From Stercorarius parasiticus (taxonomy: Eukaryota; Chordata; Aves; Charadriiformes; Stercorariidae), in the NCBI GenBank assembly GCA_013396915.1, contig VWZL01000274.1, forward strand, positions 585,051 to 649,050: a stretch of 64,000 nt of DNA. Direction: 5' to 3'. Below, piece by piece: positions 12,830 through 34,900 of the stretch. The position numbers and the translations under genes were made by a program. The stretch's first letter is position 1. Every line of letters starts with the position of its first letter. The notes under the pieces are model-generated. The model saw nothing but the letters and a program-made list of their open reading frames with translations, was not told the DNA's origin and made no database searches.

Positions 12830-14737
12830 ACTTGACAGACAACTTGGCTTTTTTTGCTTTATGTCTCCTTACATTTACCTACAGTATCACCACAACCAAG
12901 AGATCTTCAGATACAAAAAGCTGGGCAGGCAATAGATGACTTACAAACATCAATGAATCCAAATCCAGAAAAACTCATAGAAATATTCTGATGCCCTCCA
13001 TGCTTACACATCACCCAAAGGTTTGTTCATGCACTCTAAACCCCCCAGCTTCAAAGGCCATGGATGGCAACTGAAGAATGAGGAGATACAGACCCATCAG
13101 ATAAGCTGCACTCCAAGAAATATAGCTTCCACTCCAGGAATTATTCTTGACACTGACAACGAAGTTGTTGCAAGCACTCTGAGCCATTGGGTTTGACTTT
13201 TACATAACTCTGTCTCTTGACCATTCTTTGTTCAAGCAGTTTCCACGGTGTGGGAAAGCAGTCAGCTGTTTTCCCTTTCTGGCCATTAAACTCAAAGAGG
13301 TAGCATCTTCATTATGATGCAGGTGCCGCACATCTACTCACCTACAAGTTGATCTGGTAGGTAAGCATGTCTGTCCCCAGGTTACACCCAAAATGTTCAT
13401 TATTACAGGCTCAGACAGAGCAGCTTTGTTTCCTGGGGTGTTTCTAGGTGGGGTCTCGAGCTTACATTGCCCAACCAAGATCCTTTGTAGTTGGAGTCAG
13501 CATCCAATAGAATACAATATATGCGTGTTCTGCAACACAGGAAAAATACACTAGCTTGTCCATGCACCTAGTCTAGCAGCCATTAGCAGTGCTGATCATG
13601 GCATCTATCATCTGAACTCATGACAGATTACAGGAAATGGCCAAAACTGTCAACAAAAATAAAGATGCAAGATACAGCAGCATTTGAAAGGACATTCCCC
13701 TTCATTGCTGCATTATTAAACCACAAAGCACCAGGCCACATCAATGCATTGCTTACCACTGCAGGTTTTCTTCTGCTTTCATCTATGCAAGGGAAAACTT
13801 ACAAATTTATTATTATTTGGGTATATGCATCCCCTGCTGCATGCACCACTCTGAAAAGCATGCTATCCTGTCCAGTCCCATGGGAAGGATACATCTGGTT
13901 CCCATCAACAGCATCTCATTTATTGATTTTTTTTTTTAATTTAGTACACAGTTTATATTGGAAAGGTAGTCAAGAGACTTGTTTTTCTACCATGCCAAAC
14001 ATATTTTCATTATTATTTCTTAATGCGTGAAAGCAGCCCGGGAATTGGCTTTCTTTGTGGTCTCCAGCAACTCATTGAATCTCTTTTTGCTGTTTCTTAT
14101 TAAAAAAAAAAAAAAGAGAGAGAGAGAGAGAGAGAAGATAATCTTTCCCTTGTAGCAACATAGTGAGAATTAAGGTGTGTGAAACTTGTAGCAGGGATGG
14201 AAGGAAGTGCTAAGCTGAGAGATCTTATTGTCCCAGTCACTCCCATTGTCAGAAGATAAATACAATGAGGAAGGGTGCCAGACTGTGTAAACTGTTGTGG
14301 CATATTGTTCAGTTGTCAAGCGCATCCCCTACAGAACAAGTAACACACACTCTAAAGGATATTTTATTTTTGCATTGGCTGCCAACCGTCATGTGCAATG
14401 TTTAGGCTTCCAGAAATATTACAGCTAGCTTTCAAAATCCACAGTCTGCGCAAGTCAAGTAATAAAACTGTGGAAGCAGATGGGAAGGGCAATATTCTGA
14501 ACAGTATTGTAATCATTCACAGCTTAGTAAAAGCAAGTGAACACCTTTCAGCCCACACGGCCATGGGGATACTGGGAAGTCTCAGACAAAATAGTCAAAG
14601 TTTGCAGCAAGGAATGGGTGGATTTGGACCAAGTCTTTATCAAGTAACAGGGCTTGACCCTCTGCAGGACTCCTGCTGCTGTGCAAGATGGATTGCCAGA
14701 TGAGGTAGTTTTCTGCGTGTTCAAGAGTCCTTGATGA
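12830..14737. other. Convergent intergenic region, lipase copy 1 / ANKRD22
   Basis: Lies between two 3' ends, so it should contain the ANKRD22 3'UTR at its right side. About 13110-13470 aligns with 42140-42400 downstream of copy 2 (shared pieces include ctcacctacaag and ggtgtttctaggtgggg). No gene recognised. Confidence 0.6.
14102..14135. repeat. Poly-A followed by (GA)n microsatellite
   Basis: A run of A passes directly into about ten GA units. Confidence 0.9.
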
Positions 14738-24951
<10,214 letters not shown>

Positions 24952-27119
24952 GCCTATTCTTCACTGCTTGAGTTCGTTCTTGTTCACCAGGCCAACAAGT
25001 TAACCTCACTTGAAACGCTCTTGAGCTTGTTTGAATCTGGTTAATATTTAACTTAGAAGTATTACTCTTTCTTAAACTACATTTCTTTTGAGTTATTTCT
25101 GCTGGTAGCGTGAAACAATTGTCTTCAGAAACCCAACCCAGGGAGGTAAACGTGAGAACAGCAGCTTACAGGAGACTGACAGAACAAGTTACAACAGAGA
25201 AACATTTTCCTTTGTAATTTTTGCAATAACAGCCTCCGGTTGCCTAAAATGGAAAGTAGCAAAACAGGCTGAGGAAGGGATGAGCGAGAGAGAGAGGAAG
25301 AAAGTTTCACAAGTGAAGAAAGGGAGGGGATTAAAAAAAAAAAAAAAAAAAAAGGCATGAAACCTAAAACTTAAAGCAAGTAACTATGAACAGTAGCTAG
25401 TTTACCACCCAAGCTGCTTCTGACTGAAGCATATCCCAGGCCCTCTGCAAGAACACCTCACACACCTACCGGGAAAAGGGAAGCAACTAGATTCCACACC
25501 TTTAATGAGAGTTCCCAGTATAATTAGTTTCAGTCTCTTATTAAATAGGCCATCTGCTTTCATCACCTTTTGCTCAGTCTCCTCTTCCTCGCCCAGCCCA
25601 AACAATGAATATGGTTCATATTATAGCCTGATAATTTTACACATTAGTTGCAGTAGAGTGTCCTTGGGAAGAGAATTATTGTTGATGTCACCATCCCCTT
25701 TGAGTGCTCATGGCTCTGAAGACAAGATGCGGATAGTATTTCTATACTACACTCAGACAGTCTTTCCAAGTGAGGCATGCATATTTCAAGTGCCTGCAGA
25801 CACCTCAAAATCTTTTTTTTCCCTTTATAGTTTAAATCCGTGTTTTCTGTATTTCAAGTATATTTTAAAACAAGTTTTAAATCCAAGCCCCCTACCTTTC
25901 ATTTGAGAACTTTTATTTCCATAATTTTCATATTTATTCTCCAGTGAGATGGAGGGCCATATAAAAGTACTTAAAATGTCTCTATCCTTCTCTGGTTAAA
26001 GTAGTATAGCACCACTGACTGCAGCATTAGTTTGCTGGCATCAGTTCTAACCCCTTCAATGGCTGTTTACCTGAAGGAAATTAGGTTGGCTTGTAACGGA
26101 AACGTACACTACACCTACCTGTGACAAACCTCACTAGGATCCTCCCAACAGATTGATCTTTCAGCATGTGGTGAATATTCTGTTGGCCTAAAGACATGGA
26201 GCAGTGAGTAACACCAAAACGTATTCCTTGCCAGTATTTCTTCAAATCCAAACCTTAAGAAATGGACAACCCCCTACATCAACTTGTCAGGTTGCTGGAA
26301 TTTATAAACTACGACTTGTTGAAAGCAACCTCAAATAGCTCAGCTGTTACATATAACAAGTTAGTAATTTACTTAATCCTCTCCTAACACCAATATATAA
26401 ACGCATGGTAACATAGAAAAGTATTTTAAAAAAAGAAATAAATAAAAACAAAATTCCCTCCTCCACAGAGCACAGCAATAGCTTCAGGCAACACCTTTCC
26501 CAAGATAGTGTGAATTACCACTTAATCCAGCATCACATCTCAGGCCCTTTTGAAAATCACTTAAGTGATTGATTTCATCAGAGCTTCAGCTGAGAACAGA
26601 TAAGCAGACCAACCACGATGAGGTATGAGACTCATACAAATTTACGTAGCCACAAGTCCACTTCTGCTTCACATGTTGCTCTAGTATTCTTTACCATGCT
26701 TATAAACAAGGACTTGAATCCTGAAAATCTTAATCTTTTGTTGAATAAGTCTTTTTTCTCCAAAAGGTGCCAAGACTCAACGCTTGGGCAAACTGTCACC
26801 TACTTAGACTCTAACTTCCTGAAACAATTTAACAACATTTCAAAAGTTTCATCTGAGCCAGATATGAACTAAAAGTTTGCCAGAAGGGCTTTCATCAGAG
26901 CAAGAATAACGGCAAGTCATTTTTTAAACTAAATATAAATTAAACTTCAAAACAGTACATTCAATAAAAGACACGGAAAAACATTTGTCTCTTAAATATC
27001 CAAGCACTATAAATGATATTGCTCCAAATGGCATGAGTTACACCACTCTCAGGAAAGAAATCTATGGCCTGCTGCAGTTGTGTGTGCAGTACAGTCCTCA
27101 GAAATATGTAATCCCAAAA

Positions 27120-27370
27120 CATGCAGTCCTGGAACGGCCCGTGTCTGGACAAGAGGAACACTCAGCCCTTACACCTCCCCTCGGAAGACTGTTAGCTACT
27201 CGGACAACATCCTTGTAGCACTGCACAGGTCCCTTGCACTTCTGCTTCAAGGTTTAACTCAACAGCTCCATCAAGCACAAAGAAGCCCCTCCATGGCACG
27301 GACTGGAGCCTGTATTTTATAGCACTTCAAGGCGAACTCAGTGAACCGCTGGTGTCACATGAAAAACGCA
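27120..27370. repeat. Segmental-duplication block B (unit 1)
   Basis: Matches 43498-43748 at a constant offset of 16378 and in the same orientation; shared pieces include gacaacatcctt and gtcccttgcac. It lies upstream of ANKRD22 exon 1. Confidence 0.7.
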
Positions 27371-29371
27371 GGACTTCACAGCCCTCCCCTTGCCTCCTGA
27401 TGCTCATATGGTCACTACTGGGTTACTTCTGTTACAGACCATGCTGTGGCTAAGCTCCAGCAGTTCATCGTTCATGCAGACTTATCATGGCTTGCCCAAG
27501 ATCCTGTTCCCCACAGTCAGTTCATGGGCACACATTTTGGAACTGCACTATGTGTAAGACAACAGTCCTATAAAAGTCAGCGGGGCTGTACATCTGCACA
27601 AACTTGCTGAAACACGTATGCATTTTCACAATCAGTATTATCCTATATGGCAATTCTTAATTTAAAATTGGCCAAGCAGCATAGTGACTGTGTGACACCT
27701 CAGCAGACTAAAGCATTTGATAAACAGCTGGCTCCTTTCCCATACATGGCTGCCTAAACAACAGGTAATCAATCATCTGGCAAATGCAGGGAGAAAATTG
27801 ATGAGAACCACAAAAGTACTTGGGAAGAAAGAAAAGGAAGAGTCTATACAGACCATTTCCTTAAATGAACGTTATTTTTGTATTTTACAGCATTTGCAAA
27901 GGAGAAAGGAATACATGTATTCCTCTTTGTCCTCTTGCTCCAAGTCTATGGATCATCAGGGATGTGCTCAGAGGCCCAGGATACCTTGGGAATACCTGAG
28001 AGAGCTGGCAGGCAGTGGGGGCTAAGACACACTTGGACACCTCATGCTATGTCCAGCTGTACACCAGACCACCTGGGCATCAACGTTTTTCTCCAGCATT
28101 TTCAAAACAGAATACCTGCTATCTCAGCTGGCATGGTTCTCTAAGTAAGGACAGTACGTCCTGGGAAGTTTCTGTATACCTTTTAGGCTTTATGTTTCCT
28201 ATGCTCCTTTTATATGCATTACTTTCATTGTCTCTTTTCCATTTTTCAGGTGAGTTTACCTGTCTTTTGCTCTTCACTCAATTCCTTTTGACAATATCAG
28301 AAATAATATCATACATCCCATATGCTAGCATGCGGTTAAACTAGGTAAAATGTTGCAGATCATTCCAGGCTGAAAATTCTGTAAAACAAAAAACTGTATT
28401 ATGGTGTTAGCTGGGAATACAGCAGAGAAAAGACATCTGTATCAGGGGTATCAGACTTGCCGAGCTGTAATGTTTTTCATTGAGAAATCACTGTCTTGGC
28501 TTTTCCACAAACTGCACTCTGCTTTATGAACTGTGGTGACTCTCACGTTCTGTTTACTAACAACGACTTCAATCCATTTTCCCACACAAGACAGCAAATG
28601 ATTAGCACCCACATTCCAGAAAATTTGCTGTATCAAGCCAGTTTCAGTGAGGACTGAGCCCTTGGGCTGACTACAATTAATTCACCAGTTAGGCAGAGGT
28701 TTCCATGTTCTCACAGAGTTCATGGAAATGGCTTGGAAGAAGCAAGAAATCTTGTTAGCATCCTCTCTGAGTCAAAGTTTACACAATGTTTCCAAACTTA
28801 ATTCAATACTTGAGAATCCCTACAGGAGCAGGCTAATTCAGAGCAAACTGGTCTTTTCATGTCATGGTGTTCACTGAACAACAGACTTAGGAATATGCGT
28901 AGGATACTAAATACGCACCCTTACTGTCCCCGAGCAATCTGCAAACAGCAGTTCAGAAAACAAGTGACCATGCCAGCTTCTGTACAAACCATGGCAACAG
29001 AGACCACATTCATAGGTAGAAAGCATTGAGAAAAGCTGGATTTCTCCTCCTCTTCATCCCAAAATAATGTGGTCACAGCACTCCCCGAGACAGGCAGCAG
29101 TAACAGATCAAGATCAAGATCTGTTACAGCCTCCGGGGCAAGAATCCCCCAGGTCCCTGCTAAATATCTTAGGTTAGACACCTCCTTAACTCTCCTGCTT
29201 TGTGGTGCAATTGGCTCTTTCAGAGTTATTGTGCAACAGTGGTGTTTATCATAAAGTAACTCCACTCCTTAAATACTGACAACTGAGTAGAGATGCTCTC
29301 CTATACATGCAGAAATCACACAGCACGCTACTGCTGCTCCTAAGTGAATTTTTATTTCCTTTTATTGGCAA

Positions 29372-29455
29372 AGGTGTCTGCCAGTGAATCAGTCTGCTAG
29401 TGGAGACGGACCAGGAACTGCAGCAGAAGACACGAGCAAGGCAGTCAAAGCCGAG
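29372..29455 (+). other. Isolated exon-like segment
   Basis: An acceptor-like ttattggcaaag and a strong donor gccgag/gtaagt flank 84 bases open in one frame (QSASGDGPGTAAEDTSKAV). Protein not recognised; could be a non-coding RNA exon or chance. Confidence 0.2.
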
Positions 29456-30676
29456 GTAAGTTGCTTGCAGTTGTTTGTAGTGTTCATGGTCTCTATCTCT
29501 GTTGCCTGCCTCCATGAAGATGTGCAGTCTTGCTTTTGTGCAGTTGCTTGCCAGAGTAGACGGCCTGCATCCTTTCTGATCCGCAAGCCTGATGCTATGC
29601 ATCAAAGCACTTGTTTGCTAAAGCTGAGGAGATGAAGAAGACTTTGACCTGCTCAAATGGGAAAAAGGAGTAACTGATGGTTTCATTTTGTTCTACTTGT
29701 TGGTATTTTTTTTCCTAAGGATGTCACTGTGGATGCATGAAAATCTCAGTATGGAAAATGTGTGCATAAATTGAGTATTTTGCTCTCATAGTTCCAAATG
29801 CATTTAAGCTTTCCTTATAAGTTAACCAGCAGATTCTGATATCTGCTAACCACATTAATTGCCCTGGTGCCTTTCTGTCCCATTTACAATGTGAAAAAAA
29901 TATTATGACCCTCTCAAGGGTACACTGATTAATTCGTAGAAGGTTTAAAGCTTATTTTTGTTGAATATCAAAAGTCTTCAGAAATGGCCTTTCGAATGTA
30001 TCTTTCAGGTCTCTTCCTCTACTTTTTTTATTTTTTTTAATTAAATATTTCAGTTAATTCCTGTTTGCCATGGTAAATGCCACACTTTGGCATTGCTTCA
30101 TTACGTAAAAAGACTAGATTGCTGTTCAAGGCTCCTCCAGTCAAGACTTAATGAGACAGTGCGTGCTGAGTCTCGGAGTTAACAGGCACACTCTATCAGA
30201 TTTACAAAGCGTTCACCTGGTAGTGCATTAAGACATGCCAGCTAAGTCAGGTGACAATATAGTATATAGAAAAAAGTATACCCTAAAAAGGGCATTAATT
30301 TAGCTACCCCATTGCCTTACTTTTAGTACAAAAAAACCCTGTGACTTAAGCTGAACTTTTCAGTTTTGTTTCCAAACTATGTGCCACTTGCAGAAATAGA
30401 GGAACATGTTTTACCTCTGTTTGAACTGAATAAAACATCAGAAAGCAGTGGAATATCTACTGTAAAACTGTGCTTCCAGAGCACATGGGTGGGAGCATTT
30501 CTGTTCTATTGACAGAAGAATGGAAGTATTCTCCTACAAAGTGGATGGAGTAGAGTGGTTTGGATGCTGAAATTAAGGATATATCCCAGTTTTGATTTAA
30601 TACAAATGTTCTAATGACTCAAGGGGTATGATAGATTTAACCAAAAATGAAAAGAATTGAGAACTCCCACCCTCTC

Positions 30677-31254
30677 ATGGTTTCAGCTGTGATAGAGTTG
30701 ACTTTCTTACTAACAGCTGGTATAGTGCTATGTTTGGATTTGGTATGAGAATGGTGTTCATAGCGCACTGGTGGTTTTGGTTGTGGCTAAGCAGTTGAGT
30801 CTTTTTCTGTTCCTCACACTGCCTTACCAGCGAGTTGGCTGGGAGTGCACAAAAAGTTGGGAGGAGACACAGCTGGGACAGCTGACGCCAGCTGGCCAAA
30901 GGGATATTCCATATGACATCACGCTCAGTATATAAAGCTGGGGGAAGAAGAAGAAAGGGAGGGACATTCAGAGTTACGGTGTTTTGTCTTCCCAAGTAAC
31001 TGTTAAAGCGTGATGAAGCCCTGCTTTCCTGAAGATGGCTGAACATCCGCCTGTCGATGGGAAGCAGTGAATTAATTCCTTGTTGTGCTTTGCTTGTGTA
31101 CAAGGCTTTTGCTTTACTTATTAAACTGTCTTAATCTCAACCCTCGAGTTTTCTAACTTTTACTCTACTGATTCCCTCCGTCATCCCACCCGGGACAGGG
31201 AATGAATCAGCAGCTGCATGGTGCTCAGTTGCTAGCTGGGGTTAAATCACAACA
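30677..31254 (+). mobile_element. Solo LTR of an avian endogenous retrovirus (ERVL-like)
   Basis: Starts at about tggtttcagctgtgatagag and ends ggggttaaatcacaaca, both typical ends of a common avian ERV LTR. Internally it has a TATA box (tatataaag, 30929-30937) and an ATTAAA polyadenylation signal (31120-31125), in plus orientation. No internal retroviral genes flank it, so it is a solo LTR. A target-site duplication is not clear. Confidence 0.82.
30929..30937 (+). promoter_or_regulatory. LTR TATA box
   Basis: TATATAAAG at the expected U3 position, pointing towards lipase copy 2, whose start codon is about 0.9 kb downstream. Confidence 0.6.
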
Positions 31255-31844
31255 CTCCCTCATGAAGAAGTTCAGAGAAAACAAATCTTTTGGCTATCCA
31301 CTCCCAGCTCTCCAATCTTGAAATTCTTCATCATGATATGTCAGATAATAAACTCTGGTTTTATGACCTGCTATTTTCCTCCATGCTGATTACAAAGGTG
31401 GCTACAGCCAAAAAGCAGGTCACTAACTAGACAGACTGCACCCTACAATTTCTATTCAGAAAAGCTTCCCTGTGACCAGCAGTCAAACCCTAAAACCCAT
31501 GAAAATGCCATTTTTCCTCCAGGTGGCCAAGACACAGATTTACAATAGGAATGACCATACATGAGAGAAAAAAGAAGGAGCTCTTGACACAAACTAGCAC
31601 TGATATCATAAAAGCATATTCTCCGAGGGAGGTTCCACATCCTCCTGGAGCCTTTGACTCACTCCTTAAACAGGGGACCTGTAGACAGTCCCTCCTCACA
31701 CAGGTACTTATTCTGGCAGCCCCCTGGGGAACAGACCCTGGGCAACCTTCAGGAGAATCCCCACTTGGGTCTTCCTGTGAAATTCCATGCCACTCTCTTC
31801 CTAACACACACACCCCTGCATGTGCTCTTTCACACAGCCCCAAG
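31255..31844. other. 5' flank of lipase copy 2
   Basis: From about 31681 it is nearly identical to the flank of copy 1, including a candidate 5'UTR intron (GT at 31704, AG at 31836-31837). Before that only scattered similarity to 440-500 is seen. No promoter element is obvious apart from the LTR upstream. Confidence 0.55.
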
Positions 31845-31967
31845 ATGTGGTGCCTCCTCCTGCTGCTCTGCGCCCAAGGAATTGCCTTTTCAGTGGGATT
31901 CACAACGCCCCCCACCCTGGATTCAGACAACAGGAAGACTCGCAACCCCGAATGCTTTATGAACGTT
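31845..31967 (+). CDS. Lipase copy 2, exon 1 (signal peptide)
   Basis: Residues 1-41; four base differences from copy 1 (Asn26-Leu27... region reads LDSDN instead of LNLDN). Donor gtaagt. Confidence 0.9.
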
Positions 31968-34900
31968 GTAAGTTGGGTCATTTTCTACCTCTTTCTTACT
32001 AAATTGACTCTCCCACTACCACTACCACTGCCCCACCACTAACAGTACCCGTCACAAGACTAAAAGTAGGGCCTCTTCAAAGGGGTCATTCCAGCATTGT
32101 GATAGGGAGCACCTGCCTAGAAGAAACCTTGATGCTGCTATCCAAAAATTCTGAGCTGCCAGAGAGAAGAATTCCTTTGCAGTAGAGGCAAAGGCTGGTT
32201 TCTAGTCTCAAGGGAGGCAAAGTCCTCCCCTTCTGTAACAACCTGTTTGCTCAGTAGAGTGGCAAGGGAGGATGAACCCTTTCTTCAAACAGCAGATTCT
32301 CACAACACAAAGTAATCCAAGACCCCTTGCTCTGAATCACCAAAGATTTCCTCACAATAGTGGCAAGAGTGTGATAGGTGATGCTGAGTGTGAGTCTGTA
32401 ATAGGAGATGCACCCTAGCTGGCTTGCCTAGAATCGTGGAATCATAGAATAGAATCATAGAATCATTTTGGTTGGAAGAGACCTTTAAGATCATCAAGTC
32501 CAACTGTTAACCTAATACTGTCAAGTTACCACTAAACCATGTCCCCACACCACATCCACATGTCTTTTAAATACCTCCAGGGATGGTGACTCAACCACTT
32601 CCCTGGGCAGCCTGTTCCAAGGCTTGATAACCCTTTTTCAGTGCAGAGATTTTTCCTAATATCTGATCTAAACCTCCCCTAGTACAACTTGAGGCCATTT
32701 CCTCTTGTCCTATCGCCTGTAACTTAGGAGAAGAGACCAACCCCCACCTCGCTGCAGCCTCCTTTCAGGTAGTTGCAGAGAGCGATAAGGTCTCCCCTCA
32801 GCCTCCTTTTCTCCAGGCTGAACAACCCTAGTTCCCTCAACTGCTCCTCATAAGACTTGTTCTCCAGACCCCTCACCAGGTTTGTTGTCCTTCTCTGGAC
32901 ACGCTCCAGCACCTCAATGTCTTTCTTGTAGTGAGGGGTCCAAAACTGAACACAGTATTTGAGGTGGGCCCTCACCAGTGCCAAGTACAGAGGGCCAGTC
33001 ACTTCCCTAGTCCTGCTCGTCACACTATTCCTGATACAGGCCAGAATGCTGTTGGCCTTTTTGGCCACCTGGGCACACTGCTGGCTCATATTCAGCCACC
33101 TGTCCACAAACACTCCAGGTCCATTTCTGCTGGGCAGCTTTCCAGCTACTCTCCCCCAACCCTGTAGCGCTGCGTGGAGTTATCGTGACCCACGTGCAGG
33201 ACCCCACACTTGGCCTTGTTGAACTTCATACCATTGGCCTCAGCCTATCGATCCAGCCTGTCCAGATCCCTCTGAAGAGCCATCCTACCCTCAAGCAGAT
33301 CAACACTCCCACCCAACTTGGTGTCGTCTGCAAACTTACTGAGAGTGCTCTTGATCCCCTTGGCCAAATCATTGGTAAAGATATTAAAGAGAACCAGTGT
33401 TCAGCCACGCTGCTCAGCTTGGTTAACCTCCAAAACAGGATGGCTTTATCCAAGCTGTTTAATAGCATCATCCCCAAAGTCTAAAAGAACAAAGATGCAT
33501 CCAGGAAAAGTGGTGGAGAGTACTGGGATACTCAGAGAAAAGCTACTCCCAGGACAGTCCTACCACATGACACCACATACAACCAAGTTACAGGGCCTAG
33601 AAACAGTCTCATTTACTGCACAGGTGAACTCTGTCATCCTGCCACTCTTATAAGCCTTTGTAATGCTTGGATGCCACTGCTACAGCAATTACTACCTAGC
33701 CAAAACATAAGCAATATGCAGTATGTCAGGAGACCTCCAAGTCTAACTAGATGCAAACGCAGCTCTTGGTATTTCAATTTGAGAGATACAATATTAAAGA
33801 CATACAGAAACCACACCACACAAACACAGGTCAATTACTCTCATTGCCGTTTGCATCCTCCAGCCTCCATGGCTATGTTATAGCATATATCTGATGATGC
33901 CCAAAAGAGAAAGGCATGGGTTGTACTGTCCTGCAGGAATTTCTTTTGGGTCCCTTCCTACCAGAACAACACAGAGCAGTAGAGAAAATGCCAGTTCTAT
34001 GTTATCATATTAATCTCCTTGGCATGTTCTCGGCTATCTTCCTGGGTAGAAGTAGCCTCTAGACACCTTCTCCACCCACCTCTACACTGTAAATGCATGT
34101 TAACAAGCTCTCCTTTGGCTTCCCACAGAGTGAAATTATCAGGTATCACGGATACCCCAGTGAGGAATATGAAGTTACCACACAGGATGGATACATTCTT
34201 GCTGTTTTCAGAATTCCTGCTGGGAGGAACAGCCAAAATACAGGTGTGAGTTACAGGACATAAGGAAAGTCTGAGAGTTGGCTCTTACATGCGTCCCCCA
34301 TGTTTCCCCTTTGCACATGCAATGGCATGTTCCACGCCTTTCCATCTCAGCAAGAGCATCTAGTCGGGAATGTGGCCTGAATTCTGTACATAGGTTAAAA
34401 AACTCCCGCAAAACCAATCTCCGCACCCCAGTTTTAACTACACATTACTTACTACTACAGCATAAGAAAACCCTCTTCTTTTCCAGGGAAAAAGCCTGCA
34501 GTCTTGCTACACCGTGGTACTTTAGGAGATTCTACTCACTGGATCTCTAACCTGCCCAACAACAGCCTAGGCTTCATCCTTGCAGATGCTGGCTATGACG
34601 TCTGGATGGGAAACAGCCGAGGAGACACCTGGTCTTTAAAACACAAGACCCTTAAACCCTGCCAGAAAGAGTTCTGGCAGTTCAAGTACTCGGTGGAGGA
34701 AGAATTACTGAAGAAAGCAACATTCAGGGGACTAGCAAGACTAGGCAGTTAATATTGGGATGCAGAATCTTTCCCTTTCTGGTTATATGAGAATATCCCC
34801 TTCTAGATTATATGAAAACCCTCATTATTTTCATATAATCTGACTTCAAGTGGGACTTGCAACATCTAAGGAGACTAAACCAACACTTTCCCCCAGATGC

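Larger units (their letters stand above)
24952..30676. other. Intergenic region upstream of ANKRD22
   Basis: Should contain the ANKRD22 promoter and 5'UTR near 24952-25400, but no CpG island or TATA box is evident. Poly-A at about 25333-25353. 27120-27370 is a duplicated block matching 43498-43748. 29372-29455 resembles an isolated plus-strand exon. Otherwise no gene recognised. Confidence 0.55.

Noticed and set aside
28921..29605. Overlapping open frames of 114 and 118 codons on the minus strand
   Set aside because: No recognisable family, no supporting splice structure and no conserved counterpart in the second unit.
30675..31103. 142-codon minus-strand open frame
   Set aside because: Lies wholly within the plus-strand ERV LTR; LTRs of this type do not encode protein there.
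32724..33113. 129-codon minus-strand open frame as an independent gene
   Set aside because: It is the C-terminal end of CR1 ORF2 within a 5'-truncated element.
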